Shown here: positions 34,622 through 47,115 of the stretch, one piece after another | Layout: each line of letters begins with the position of its first letter | How positions within the stretch are numbered: the stretch's first letter is position 1 | Source of the DNA: Ceratotherium simum simum | Taxonomy: Eukaryota; Chordata; Mammalia; Perissodactyla; Rhinocerotidae | Reading direction: 5' to 3' | Length of the DNA: 64,000 nt | NCBI RefSeq assembly: GCF_000283155.1 | Contig: NW_004454207.1 | Location: forward strand, 15,952,783-16,016,782 | Translations under genes and position numbers: made by a program | Notes under the pieces: model-generated | Database searches by the model: none | Told to the model about the DNA's origin: nothing | The model's input: only the letters and a program-made list of their open reading frames with translations

Positions 34622-35000
34622 TTGATTCTGAGATGGAGTTTTGCTGACAGGAGGTTGATTGAGGAATGGCCTCAAAATCAACACCTGAGGTGGAGTGAGG
34701 GTGGCCCCAAGGGGCAGAGGGATAAGTTAAAACTGTAATGCAGTTATAAGAGAAGCCTCGTCACCTTGGGGAGCTCTGGAGCTGGGATGGTCCTTCAGTG
34801 TTGTCCTAATGGTGCATAGATCAGTCATTGGATGCGCCAGCTATAACCTTAAATGAGGTATTTCTCTTTGAGGAAATTCCTGGGGAGGCTCCCTTCTGTA
34901 AGCTGCCATCAGGTAACACTCCCAAAAGCAGGGAGAATGAATGCTTCAGTCCTGAAGGGTGGATCTGAATGGCACCTCACACCATCCGGTGCACCATCCA
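34622..35000 (+). repeat. Unnamed interspersed repeat, copy 2
   Basis: Starts 'gattctgagatggagttttg' and includes 'ttggggagctctggagctgg' and 'gatcagtcattggatgcgcc'. Same family as 33246-33650 in its opening part, though the two copies diverge downstream. Confidence 0.45.
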
Positions 35001-35117
35001 GATTATTTATGCCATTGACTAAATTTGGTCTTTAAACTTATAAGACTGTCTCAAAAATACTCCCTATTATATTTGTTTGGTTCTGGATAGATTATTTTTT
35101 CTATTTCCTATTATAAT

Positions 35118-35140
35118 ACACAGACACACACACACACACA
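35118..35140. repeat. (CA)n microsatellite
   Basis: 'cacagacacacacacacaca' with one 'ga' step. Confidence 0.85.
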
Positions 35141-36962
35141 AAGCAGTTACTAGTAGGACTCTAAAGCACTTGCCCCTTTTACTCTGCCTGCTCTAAGTAT
35201 GATGTTTTTCATTTGTAAAGGGTTAAAAATGCCCTGGCTTCAGGCAAGTAAAGATAGTGTCTTCTGAGATGAGTGTTATCTGGAAGATTTTCTCTGTAAA
35301 CTCACATGTGCTTCCCTAGATGCTTGGTTCCTTTCTTTCAAAAGAGCTATTTCTCTGGGACAGGATGCTTATAACAAAATGCTGCCTCACTGAGGCCACT
35401 GAACGTGAGTAACAAAACTCCCAGCCGAAGGAGTTCTAAATAAGCTTTTTGGGTGCTTATTTCCCATAATTCAAAAAATATACATATCTCCTGCCCAAAT
35501 ATAAAGCAGGCAATGCACAGAGATATTATAGATGCTGTAGGTACACTGTAAGTATCCCTAGCATATTTACAGTATTAGGCAAAGTCCATTCTGTCTAATT
35601 CACCGATAAGTGTGCCTGGGTCACCTCCTGCAAATGTCTTAGGAATATGTAAATGACAGTTATTTACTTATAAGGATGTCTCCAGGGTGACTTTGTAGTA
35701 GGCACTCTCTCACTCTCCCTTAGTTCATGTTCACCCTCTTCCCATGACCTCCACCGCATGCCAAAACCAAGATGACCAATCACCTGCTCCCCATTGTCCT
35801 ATTTTTGTCCCTTGTCTGTCTTTCCATCCCTCAGAGCTGTAGATGTCTGCCAAGTATTAGGGTAGTGAGGAGATCAAGCATGTTGACTTGAAGGTGGGAA
35901 CAGTTTATTTAATCCTTCTAAATATTTGCATATGAAAACATGAAACCTATTGATAAAATTTAGGGCTGTGAGGCAACAATGAATAGAGTATTTCTAGAAG
36001 TTTGGTTGTGAGAAAGGAGGAGGGCCATTCCCTATGCCCCTTTAAAAGGCCCAATTTAGGTAATTTCTACTCATACACAATTGGCCTGCTAATTTCTGAT
36101 GAGCTTAGTGTGTGACGTAGGGCACTGGACATGTAGAAATGCTGGCTTTGGGGCTGTGGTGAAAGGAAAATAACTACTTAGCCCTGTAAAGTACAGTAGA
36201 AGGATGCCAGCACACAAAGGATTAACCATTGATTGATCTTATCATTTGGTTGAGTATGTAAAATTTGAGTTTTAAACTATAAATCAAATTATAATAGCAT
36301 ATATTTTTTGTGAGCTGAGATAGCTATCTACTCACCTACTTTATAAGGAATTTAGTCCCATCAGTTGTATGTTTTGCTCTCTGAAGTTTCTATAGCTCTA
36401 GAAAATCACAAGGAAGAGGACCAAATAAATATTTTCTTGACGATACAATAAGAAGGAATATGTTAACTCTGTTTTGTTTGATTAGTGATGGAGTTGTTCA
36501 TTGCCATGCGAGTGTTTTTCATATCAGTTTTAAATTATTTACTAAACAAATAAGTCCCTTTATCATAAATATATATGTTAAATGTGGTTGTAGACAGCCT
36601 GAGAATCCTCTTTATTTATAACTTTTTGCAAATTGCAACCGACTGCAAGTTAATGATTAATATATTGAAGTCACCCTTGTTTATCTTGGAACTGGAGATT
36701 ATGTCAGGCAACTTAACCCTGTAGTGTTCTTTTTTTTATTTCATACATAATAATTTCCCCCTGATTAAAATAATGAGAAATAGTAAGTCATCACAAATAA
36801 TGACAGTGACTCAATGCAGGGCAGGCTTTCCTTATACAGTCAAAGTTAAATAGTGGCTCTTAACCTTCAAAAATATGCTGCTATGATTAGGGTAACATTT
36901 GTAGAAACTTTATTTCAATAGCACTTTAGCTCTTCAATTGGAAGTTACACAGGTGAAATAAC

Positions 36963-36987
36963 TATATATATATATATATATATATCT
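36963..36987. repeat. (TA)n microsatellite
   Basis: About 12 TA units followed by 'tctctctc'. Confidence 0.85.
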
Positions 36988-38574
36988 CTCTCACAACAAT
37001 GACTTAATATTATAAGGGACATAGAGGGTTAAGACAGTGTCCCTGAAGGTCAACTAGTTTTGTAACTTTGGACAATAATCATTAGCTATTATATATATAT
37101 GCATATATATTGTATATTTATATACTTGATGTATTTTATACATAATTTTATATATGTGTATATATACATAAATATTGCTTAAATATATATATCTGTATGT
37201 TTATGCATATATACCTATGTTTTATTTAGGTTTTATCTAATATAACCTAAATAATGTAGATTATATGTAATAAAATCTGAAAACAATTATTTAGATTATT
37301 TTATTTGGTTGTATCTTAACCAGTAAATGATGTATATGAATTGTATTTGCTAATGTTGTGATATATTTCTTATGGCACAGCTTTTAGTGCTTTGACAAAT
37401 GATATTATACACTTTCAACCACTTTTAATTATCCCTAATAACCCCAGAATGTTTAAAAGTGTTTTCAACCCTATTCAAAGTAGCTTGCCGGCTATTAAAG
37501 GCTGAGTGCCTCTGGCTGAGAGGCATCTTGGCTGCTAACGTGGGTAATTATAGACATTCCTAAGGCTATTAAATTCGTAAGGCTATTAAAATATCTAATG
37601 TTTCTTAGCTTTGATTATAAGACATCTGAAATTGGCTGGCTGGATTAAGAGTGTCTTGTATTAAGCATTTAGGTCATAAGATCTCTAGACCAAGTCTTAT
37701 CTATGTTCTGAGATGTAAAACTACATTTCAGCTACTCCATAAACATTAACTAATACCTAGTTTTTGAAGACTTAATGTATCTTCCCATGCTATAGTTGAG
37801 CTCCTTATTAATGCAGCATTTCTAGAGACAATGAAGAATTAAATCTTGTACTTAGATTGCATTACTTGTGGAATTCTGTACTGTGGGTAAAATTGAAAAC
37901 ACACACACACAGGGCATTGCTATTTGTATATCACATTGACGTATGCAAATATAAATATATAAAGTAATAGATAATTGTTTAAACTGTAAGTGACCTTAGA
38001 GATAATCTTGACTAGACTTCTAATTTTTTAGTTGATGAAGCTGAGGCCGCTAGAGTTTATATGATTTATACCGTTACATAGCAGCTTATTGGCAATATTG
38101 AAGCTATATGGAACTATAGCTGCCAATTCTCAATAGAGAATAATAGCCCATTATGTTAATATAATCCACTCTTTGTAAAATAGCAAGCTCTCCCAGTTTT
38201 ATTTTCTCCTAAGTAAATTTATTACAGTGGATGATTCAGTTGTTTGTGTGAATAAACCTGGTGGTTGTTATTCAGATAGAATACAAATAAAAATTAATAA
38301 TAATTAGTTCTGACAGTTCCATCCTGTCAAATTGCCTGAATCCATTTTGGAGCACATGTACTTTTCAAAGCATTCAAATCATCTTTCCCTAAAATAATCT
38401 ATATATGGAATGTTTCAGGAAGAAAATGATTTGGTATAAAATAGGGAGGCATCCTCCCTTACCTTCATTAGGTAAGGGCTTGAAAATGGCTTTTGGGTCC
38501 TTAACCTAAATTTCAATGACAGATATAATTGGCAAGAAATCAATCAAACTTTCTGATTCTAAAATCAGACATGG

Positions 38575-38750
38575 CTTTTTCAAAATCTAGCTCTGTTCAT
38601 TTTATCATTTGAGGATAGCTGTTTACCTCACTGAGTCTCATTTTCTTCACCTGAAAAGGGGATAATGCTACATTCATTGAGCTTGTCTATTTTATGAGTG
38701 TTAAATGAAATAATGATTCTAAAGTATGTGTCACAGAAAATACCAAATAC
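38575..38750 (+). mobile_element. MIR SINE
   Basis: 'gtttacctcactgagtctca', 'ttttcttcacctgaaaaggg' and 'gttaaatgaaataatgattc' follow the MIR core. Confidence 0.75.
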
Positions 38751-39955
38751 GTGAAGATGATGTGGCGTTTATTTATTGACCACAGGCCTCCATAAGTATT
38801 TCTCAGATCCTATAAGAAATAATCTTTGACTTTTAGAGACCCAGAGTTAAATGGACACCAGATACCAAGGAGCACCAGGAATGTGAATCAGGTAAGTATC
38901 TCTGGGGAAAAAAAGAGTAATTTAATTACAATTAGTATCAATTTTTGGCCATTCAAGAGATAAGATGAAGTGAAACTGTATATTGTAATGAGCTCATAAC
39001 GCTATCAAGAATTCAGAAGAAGTAGTGTGAGGAAAATTAAAAACCAGACTCCTATCCACATAAGAGAGTGATTCACTGGGCTTTACTCTAGAGAGGATCT
39101 GATTCAAACCAAAGGTCTCCAATTGCTCAAGTCCATGTCTTGTGTAACTGTATAGCATTTGATTATTTCTGAAAAACCCTAGTTTGGAAGGAAGTGGTTA
39201 TATTTCCTACTTAGTTTTTGTCATGTCTTGTCCAGAACACTTCCCATTGACTTTGGTTTTGGCATCAATGCCTTTTCATGCTCCTTGACTGCTTCCCAAA
39301 TTGTTTTTATCCTTGACCATGGTTCATCCTTTCTTGCATTTTTCGAGAAATTTCTAACAAGGCTGATACTCAATTATTGGTGTTAACAAAGCTATATTGA
39401 AGAATGATGCTAGGGAATAATAAAGGTTATAGTGACCATGATAGAAAAAAAATAAAAACTAAATATCAGAAATTCCTCTTCCAGTTATGACAAAGTTAGA
39501 TAAAATACACTCACATACATGATGCTGTAAGACATCAGACAACAACAGCAGTGGCTAATAATTGAAGGACAGTGACCTTGAAGAGAAGGAATATGTGTTT
39601 AGTTGCGTCCTGCATTCCTCACTCTTTTTCCTGTGGGGAAGTTAAAGACTCCCAGTGTAGACTTTGAGACTCAAAAGAAGTAGCAGCTTAGATCTTGTGT
39701 CAGTCTCATTGGCCAGGGAAGAAAATAATTGGAGCTCAGGACTACCAAAAAGTCAGAACCTGAGAGTATAAGGTGCTGGAAAGGAGGAAAAGGCTGAGAA
39801 TCGAGTCTGTATTCTGTGTGCATTTTCCGCTTTTGAAGCATTTGCCAAACTCCAAGCTTCACAAATAGCCATGCAGGACACAGAGAAAAGGGTGTTACAT
39901 ATAGTGTTCATGGATTGGATGACACTCTTTTGATAAGATATCAGTTCTCTCAAAA
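38751..39955. other. No gene recognised
   Basis: Unique-looking sequence. The short minus-strand ORFs at 39671-39959 show no known domain. Confidence 0.4.
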
Positions 39956-40512
39956 TCAATGTAAAAATTCAATGAAATCCTAATATCAGCTAGATTTTTT
40001 TTCTGGAAATTGACAAGCTGGTTTTTACATGTGCACGACAATATAATGCCAAGAAGAGTCAACACTAGCTTAAAGAAGAACAGTGTTAAATATCTTACAC
40101 TACCAGATATGAATATTTATTATAAAGCTTCAATGACTAGAAGTATAATATTGTCTCAAAGATAAGCAGACCAACTGAATAGAACAGAGAATCCAGAAAC
40201 AGATTCATACTTACATTGCGTTGCAGCGCAGTGAAGAAAAGATGTGCTTCTCAATAAATGGTGTTGGATCGATTGGGTGTACAGATGGGGAATAAATGAA
40301 ACTTGACCCCTACCTTCTATTATTCACAAAATCAATTCCAGGTGTATCATAATCATAAAAGTCAAAGTTAAAACGCTAGAGCTTCTAGAAGATGTTATAC
40401 GAGAATATCATCATGATTTTGGAGTAAGCAATGGTTTCATAAAAAACATTAAAAATACTAATCTAAAAGAAAAAATGATTGATAAATTGCTTCATTAAAA
40501 TTGAGAACCTCT

Positions 40513-40754
40513 GGGGCTGGCCTGGTGGCGTAGCGGTTAAGTACACGCACTCCCGCTTTGGTGGCCCGGGGTTCACAGGTTTGGATCCTGGGTGTGCACC
40601 AACACACTGTTTGTCAAGCCATGCTGTGGCAGCTTCCCATATAAAGTAGAGGAAGATGGGCACGGATTTTAGCCCAGGGCCAGTCTTTCTCAGCAAAAAG
40701 AGAAGGATTGGCAATGGATATTAGCTCAGGGATAATCTTCCTTTCACACCCAAA
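40513..40754 (+). mobile_element. ERE SINE inserted in L1
   Basis: Plus-strand ERE, 'ggggctggcctggtggcgta' head to A-rich tail. TSD is 'aaaattgagaacctct' (40497-40512) and 'aaaattgagaacttct' (40755-40770), one difference. Confidence 0.94.
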
Positions 40755-40960
40755 AAAATTGAGAACTTCTATTCATATAAAGACATTTTTAAAGCATGAA
40801 AAGGCAAGCCACAGAGTGGGAGAAGATACATGAAATGTCAATCTAATACAGGACTCATATCCAGACATATGAAGAACTATTACAAATCAACAGGGAAAGA
40901 ATTGACAATGCAAATTGAAGTTTAGATAAAATATGTGAACAAGGACTTCACAAAAGAGAA

Positions 40961-41336
40961 TGTAATGGACTGAATGTTTGTGTCCCCCCCTCAAAATTCA
41001 TATGTTGAAGCCCCAGCCCCAAATGTGACTGTATTTGGAGATAGGGCTTATAGGGAGGTAATTAAGCTTAAATGAGGTCATTAGGGTGGGGCCCTAATCA
41101 AATAGGATTAATGTCCTCATAAGAGGAAACACCAGCGGGCTCTCTCTTCACCATGTGAGGGCACAGTGAGAAGGTGGCCATTTGCAAGCCAGGAAGAGGG
41201 CCCTCACCAGAAACTGACCATGTGGGCACCCTGATCTTGGACTTCCAGCCTCCAGAACTGTAAGAAAGCAAATTTCTGTTGTGTAAGCCACCCAGTCTGT
41301 GGTATTTTGTTATGGCAGACCAAGGAGAGTAATACA
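40961..41336 (+). mobile_element. MaLR-type solo LTR inserted in L1
   Basis: Starts 'tgtaatggactgaatgtttg' and ends 'gagtaataca', with 'cttggacttccagcctccag', 'tgtgtaagccacccagtctg' and 'ggtattttgttatggcag' of the MST/MLT1 LTR group. 5-bp TSD is 'gagaa' (40956-40960) and 'gagga' (41337-41341). The L1 reading 'aaaagaggatatcc' is rebuilt across it, which supports 'gagga' as the original site. Confidence 0.88.
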
Positions 41337-41600
41337 GAGGATATCCAAATGGCCCATAATTATATGTAGAAAGGTGCTGGACATCATTAGTCGCAAGTGA
41401 AATGCAAATTAGAAACACAATGAGATACCATTGCGCACTGACCATAACGTGAGAAAAAATGACAATACAAAATGCTGGAAAGGATGTGAAGCAATTGTAA
41501 TTGTTGACCACTGCTGGTGGGATTGTAAACTGGTTCAACCACTTTAGAAAAGTGTTTTCCAGTGTCTATTAAAGCTAAAAATATATACCCAAGATAAATG

Positions 41601-42880
41601 AGTATATATGTCCATTAAAATACATGAAGCCTGAATGCAACATATTTTAAGAAAAAAGTGATCTACTTTTAAGGTACTATTATGAAAGTAGTGCATCCAG
41701 TAAGAGGCAATTATAATTTGTCAGATGCCTGGCTTTTCTTAATTTAATGCCTTAGTATTATGGTTATCAAATGATTAGCATAAGCCAGATTTTACTAAAT
41801 TTTATTCATTTACCAATTATCATATTGCTAGACCTTCAAAGCTATAATCCTGATTTCTGCAACTTACAGAATCATCTTAACAATTGAGGAATTTGAGCAA
41901 CATGTACACAAACAGATGGGCATGGAAGAGTATGTAATGACACCCAGCAAAGCAAAACCTGGATGAAGCTGCAGGTGAGTTGTCATTGAGACAAGAATTT
42001 TTAGGCTTACGAAATGAGAAGACGCATGAAATGACTCAGAGAGGTCCATGTCACCTGGTAAAAGAAGCCAGGTGATATTATAAGGGGCTTCATCTCTGTG
42101 GTAGCTCAATCACCATTAACCTGGTTGTAGGTTAAGAAACCTAAGTTTTTGAGCACACTGAGAAAAGCTCCATCATCTGAAAGGACACGTTCATATTTAC
42201 AGTGGTTATAAGATTGATGTATAAGATCAGAACTCTAATATAGCAGCTTCAAAATAAATTATTATCACAGAAACTGAAATGCTCAAACATGCCAAAGGAA
42301 GCCACATTATTGGCTAGGTTGATTGAAGTTAAACAAAGGAATTTCATATATCTGATGTTTAATGGCTCAAGCTAAGATACCCAGGTGCATACAACTTAGA
42401 ATTGTAAAAACCTTGTCAATGGAATAGAAAATTCTTAATCTCAATTGATATTTCATTCTCTTCCCTCAGTGGTGCTTGAACGTGTACTACCGATAAATGC
42501 CTCAATCTCAATCTCTCTCTCTCTCATTCACACTTTCATGTCTAACTAAATCCCTTTTGGATTGACTCTCTTTAAATACATTAATATATTGAAACATGTT
42601 AAAGTCAAGTTTTACAAGCTGGATATCTCTCTCTTTGAGGTGACTAGTCTGACCCATTTTTTGTTCATGTTGAAAATCATGTTCATATATTTTTCAAATT
42701 TCTAAGGAAAACTCACCCCCCCAATTGACTGCATTAAGTAAAAACATAGATAAAGACCACTAAAATTTGAAGATTTTGTTTTTCCCTGAGAACAACAGGA
42801 AGGTCTATAAAATTCTTCCTTACAGGAGAGGGAGAAAAAGGGTATTTTGAAGCAGGTAGGCATTTCTTGAAGAGTTCAAA
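41601..42880. other. No gene recognised
   Basis: AT-rich unique-looking DNA with a (TC)n run at 42513-42527. Confidence 0.45.
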
Positions 42881-44541
42881 TACATACATGAATCAAGGCA
42901 TTCACTATTTCACTGATAAACATTCTTACGCGAGTGTTACACACTAGGGACTAGGGACATGGAGATGCAGAGTTTGTGGCATGCTCTCTCTGAGTGCTCA
43001 CGATCTATAGGGGAGAAGGGAAAGTAACCACATGGCTCAGTTCCAAAATTATTGACTCTCTAGTAAGAGATAGATAAATTCAATTTTATGTAATAAATAT
43101 TATGATAGAGAAATGAAGAGATATATACAGGAGCATAAGGAAGTTAGATTCCTTACTCTAGCCCAAGGACAGAGGATGGAAAGAGTGTTCAACCTAGTAA
43201 AGATGGAATACTTAAAGATACAGGAAAGAGAAAGAGAAAGATATTTGTTGAAGCAATTTCTCTAAGCAGACAAAGCTGAAAGTTTGTTTAGTAAATGACT
43301 GGGGTGGAGATGGAGATATAAATATTAGTGGATGTCTACACAGAATTTGTAAGCTGGTGGTAAAGATCTTAAGGGAGGGAGAATTTTTCTGCCTGATAGC
43401 TTCTATTATTTTTGTAAAACAGGGGAGGTAACTTGCTATAAGTGACAGGAAGCTATAATTTGGGAATAGAGGAGAGCCTAGGTAAATCTGAAGACCAGGG
43501 ATTTATGGCATAACCAATAATGAAGAATTGAATGTACTTCTCCAGCAATCATCAGTAGTCCAGGTAGAAAGGGGAAAGGTTAAAGTATCCAGAGTTGGAA
43601 TTGTACAAGTCATGTATGATGGAAGAACCAGGGGAAGGAGCGTGATTGCGGTGATGGATCACATGATAGAGGGTAGATAGGAAAGATGATTGAAATTAGA
43701 AAGGATCTAATAGATTGGAAGATATTAGGGATGTGTGTGTGTGTATGTATGGGGGGTGAAGTGAAGAGACTGGAGGGCATAGTGAGCTAGAAGAACAGTG
43801 TCTGCATTGAAATGAATCTCAGCAGTTATAAATAGGAATAGAAATAGCTAGACCACTAGAACCATATTGACAACATTCTGCAGTTAAAAGATAACTTTGT
43901 AGAATTGCAGACATAGAGACTGAAGACATTAAGAGTAGATCAGTGCTGATACAATGAAGTCAGAGGTCCAACATGGCCAAATAATAATCAGCCTGGGACT
44001 CGAAAGCAGATCAACGGATAATGCTTGACTGGAAAGATTTAAAATGATCTCAAGGATTTCAACAGTAGTCTAAAGAGGAGGGTTATGAATTACCGTGAGG
44101 TACTACAGCTGAGTCCATCCTGGGGTTCAGAGTCAAGCTGTCTGTAAAACTATGGGCCGGGAACTGTTCTCCCTTCCTCTGGTTTCTATTTGTAATAGTT
44201 GTTGTCCATGAGGATTTTGTTTTCTGACAGAAAGGGAGAAAATATGGACAGTCTTCGTATTTCTGGAAGAATATAATGTGACTCCACTGATCCTATTTAA
44301 TACCCTGAGGATTTTGTAATTTTATGAGAAGAGACAACCCTAGCGGAGAGGAGCTGAACTGAGTAAAACCTAGGTGGAAACACAGATAACCTTAGCAGGT
44401 GTCGAGTAGCAATAGTTGTGTCAGTTGGCCCTGACTTAATTTTAACAGATGTGTGACATCCACTAGAGAGGAATAAAGTGCTTGTTGGAGGGTGGACTTT
44501 TAAGAGGGTTGATGTTCTGCTAAACACAAATTTGAGGGTCA
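42881..44541. other. Possible old repeat, otherwise unassigned
   Basis: 'gttacacactagggactagg' and 'catggagatgcag' near 42938, and 'cagtagtccaggtagaaagg' near 43552, resemble parts of the long old repeat seen at 53750-55610, but the match is patchy. (GT)n at 43729-43744. No gene seen. Confidence 0.3.
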
Positions 44542-44545
44542 CTAT

Positions 44546-44981
44546 TGTCAAAAATCCAGAATTAGCAAAATTAAAACCACCAAATCAATAAATAGTATTT
44601 AATAAGAGTTTATTGTGCCTATAAGAACAGTTTATGAACTGAGAGCTTCCAAATTCAGAGACTGATATAAAGCTCAGGCATGAAGTTACAGGATGGCTTA
44701 TAAAGTAAAAATGAGAAAGTTGTTAACCTTTACAATGATTGGTTTTTACAATGGGGGTTTCCAGATAGCAGAGGATTGGTTAAAAGTGAGTATCTCATAC
44801 CATTTTTAGGAAAATGTCTTAAATTTCTCTTATGATTATGAGAGGCATTTACAAGAAATAACCCAAGTTTCACTTATGTTCCTGAAATAAGGTAGATTTA
44901 GTTTTGCTCATGTGACTTAAATGGTTTTGTCTACTCTGAGAATTCTCAAGTCCAGTCTCCATTTTGTATTTAATTTTAACA
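44546..44981 (-). mobile_element. ERV-type solo LTR, copy 2
   Basis: 436 bp, 'tgtcaaaaatccagaattag' to 'ttttaaca' in plus reading. 4-bp TSD 'ctat' at 42-45 of the 44500s (44542-44545) and at 44982-44985. The minus strand has AATAAA at 'gtttattgtgcctat' (about 44607-44622). Same family and length as 11452-11888. Confidence 0.85.
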
Positions 44982-45209
44982 CTATCAAGTAAACTTTTGG
45001 TAATAATATATCCTCACTTGTACCACATAAAATAAAACAGGGCCTCACCACATTTATATCTGTATATAATCTACATTTTACTGTACATCTGAATTTATGG
45101 TTCAGCTAATTATTTAGGACATTATAGATATTTAATTTCTTGAATGTATTTTAAATGTTATATTAAACTTCTGTTATTATTATGAAATCCTAATTAAGAG
45201 AGTCTTTTA

Positions 45210-45460
45210 GGGGCCTGCCCAGTGGCGTGGTGGTTAGGTTCACGCACTCCGCTTCATCGGCCTGGGGTTCACAGGTTCGGATCCTGGGTGTGGACCTATG
45301 CACTGCTTATTAAGCCATGCTGTGGCAGGTGTCCCACATGTAAAGTAGAGGATGATGGGCATGGATGTTAGCCCAGGACCAGTCTTACTCAGCAAAAAGA
45401 GGAGGATTGGCAATGGATGTTAGCTCAGGGCTAATCTTCCTCGCCAAAAAAAAACAAAAG
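45210..45460 (+). mobile_element. ERE SINE
   Basis: Plus-strand copy, 'ggggcctgcccagtggcgtg' to the A-rich tail. TSD approximately 'agagagtctttt' and 'agagagattctttt'. The head is worn, e.g. 'gtggttaggttcacgc' for 'gcggttaagtgcacgc'. Confidence 0.9.
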
Positions 45461-45627
45461 AGAGAGAGAGATTCTTTTGTATTATTTTTATATGAGAAAC
45501 CCAGGTTGACCTCATTACCTTTATAACCAAGACCCTAAGGCCAACCATGAGAAGGCTGGTGGACATACCTGTCTTAATATGCACAGTAGAATGCTGTCTA
45601 AAAAGTGTCTTCTCCTATTTGGGGGTA

Positions 45628-46165
45628 TATTAGTTTCCTCTAGCTGCTGTAACAAATTACCACAAATTTACTGGCATAACATGACATAAATTTATTATCT
45701 CACTGTCCTGGTGTTAAGAAGTCCTAAAATCAAGATGTTGGCAAGGCTGTGCTCCCTCTGGAGCCTCTAGAGAAGAAACCATTTCCTTGTCTTTTCCAAC
45801 TTCTAGAAGCCAACTGCGTTCTTTGATTTATAGCTCCTTCCTCCATCTTCAAAGCCTCTACCTTCAAAGCATCTTTAAATCTCTCCCTCTCTCTCCCTCT
45901 GTCTCCCTCTCTGTCTCTCTCCAAGCTCTGTTTCTGTCCTAACATCTCCTTCTCTGACTCTGACCCTCCTGCCACCCTCTTATAAGGACCCCTGTCGTTA
46001 TATTAAGCCTACCTGGATAATCCAAGATAATCTCCCCATCTCAAGGTTCTTAACTTAATCTCATCTGCAAAGTTCCTTTTGCCATTTAAGGTAACATACT
46101 CACAGGTTCTGGGAATTAGGACTTGGACATCTTTGTGAGTGGGGACATTATTCTGCCTACCGTAA
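45628..46165 (-). mobile_element. MLT1-type MaLR LTR
   Basis: 'tagtttcctctagctgctgt', 'aacaaattaccacaaattta', 'tataaggacccctgtc', 'cacaggttctgggaattagg' and 'cttggacatctttg' in reverse orientation. A C/T-rich expansion at 45883-45925 lies inside it. Confidence 0.82.
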
Positions 46166-47009
46166 GGGGTATCTCGCAATACAAATCACCTGTGGAAAAT
46201 TATTTTCCTTTTATTTATTTTTTCTTTCATACATATTTCCTGAGCACCTACTAGGTACCTGGCCCCTAATGAAAGACACTAGGCAGATAGTGAAGGCACT
46301 GTCCTTACAGTCAAGAAGCTAAATGTCTATTGGTAAAATAAAGTGAGGTTTGGAATTCTGAAGGTTTTTTTGATAGTTTTTGGGTTGCACAGTGATCTTG
46401 TTTATATGTAAGTCCCATTTGTTGGTAATAATAATATTTGATACCACATTTGTTTGTATTTATGATACAAACATCAATGCCTCCAGCCAAAGACCACCAG
46501 TAACATAACCATAGTGGAACAAATTGAGTTTATTACTCATTGCTGTGAGGTAGAATACACACCACGGAGAATGTGTGGCATCTCTGTAAGAGGTTGTTAG
46601 AAAAGACTCATTATAGGATTTGTGTTTTGAATAGGAAATCTTGGGGAAAGTCTAAGGAAGTGGAGACTCGCTCTAGATTGGGTACTGTCAGTAAGCCAGG
46701 GCAATTCTATGATTGGGTTTCTCAAACATCTTATCTCTAGGGAGGGCAGACTAGAGTGGGAATAAAGATGGAATAGGCAAAGAAGCAACAGTCACTCATA
46801 TTAGCCGAGAGGGAGGGATGTTTGATATTCTGTGGGTGACACAATGACCTTGTTTATATCTCACTTATTCATGGTCTTAGAGTGACCTTGTCTGATGTTG
46901 GTGTTCTGTGAGATTATGTCCAACAAGAGAGCAACATGGCTTAGCAGTGAGCCTCAGGCCGGCTTATAATAACATGGAGGCTAGACTTCTGGTGTTTCCT
47001 GTCCCTGGC
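46166..47009. other. Mostly unassigned
   Basis: 'ttcctgagcacctactaggt' to 'cagtcaagaagctaaatg' (46230-46325) resembles an old mammalian repeat opening. No gene recognised. Confidence 0.4.
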
Positions 47010-47115
47010 CCATCTGTGGCACTTGTTAAACATGCAGAATTCCGGATCCGCCCCACAATCGCTGCATCAGAATCTGTGAGGGTTGATTTGACCAGGTGAT
47101 TCTTGTACACACTAA
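47010..47115 (+). mobile_element. MER5-like hAT-Charlie fragment
   Basis: 'gcacttgttaaacatgcaga', 'ttccggatccgccccac', 'tgcatcagaatctgtgaggg' and 'accaggtgattcttg' match the MER5 type of non-autonomous hAT element. Confidence 0.6.

Larger units (their letters stand above)
35001..38570. other. Long low-repeat AT-rich stretch
   Basis: No gene or transposon recognised across about 3.5 kb apart from microsatellites: (CA)n at 35118-35140, (TA)n at 36963-36987, AT-rich runs at 37089-37210, and a short CA run near 37905. The sparse repeat content makes it a place to look for conserved non-coding elements. Confidence 0.4.
39956..41600 (+). mobile_element. Old L1 ORF2 3' fragment, split by two insertions
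   Basis: Plus-strand ORF2-like text: 'tggaaattgacaagctggtt', 'actaccagatatgaatattt', 'aggacttcacaaaagagaat', 'gaggatatccaaatggccca', 'tggtgggattgtaaactggt'. An ERE lies at 40513-40754 and a MaLR LTR at 40961-41336. Removing both restores a continuous L1 order. Many stops and indels are present. Confidence 0.85.

Noticed and set aside
41098..41538. 146-codon minus-strand ORF
   Set aside because: It crosses the MaLR LTR and L1 on the non-coding strand of both.
11452..44981. The two matching LTRs as ends of a single 33-kb provirus
   Set aside because: No retroviral genes lie between them, the distance is too large, and the second copy has its own 4-bp TSD.
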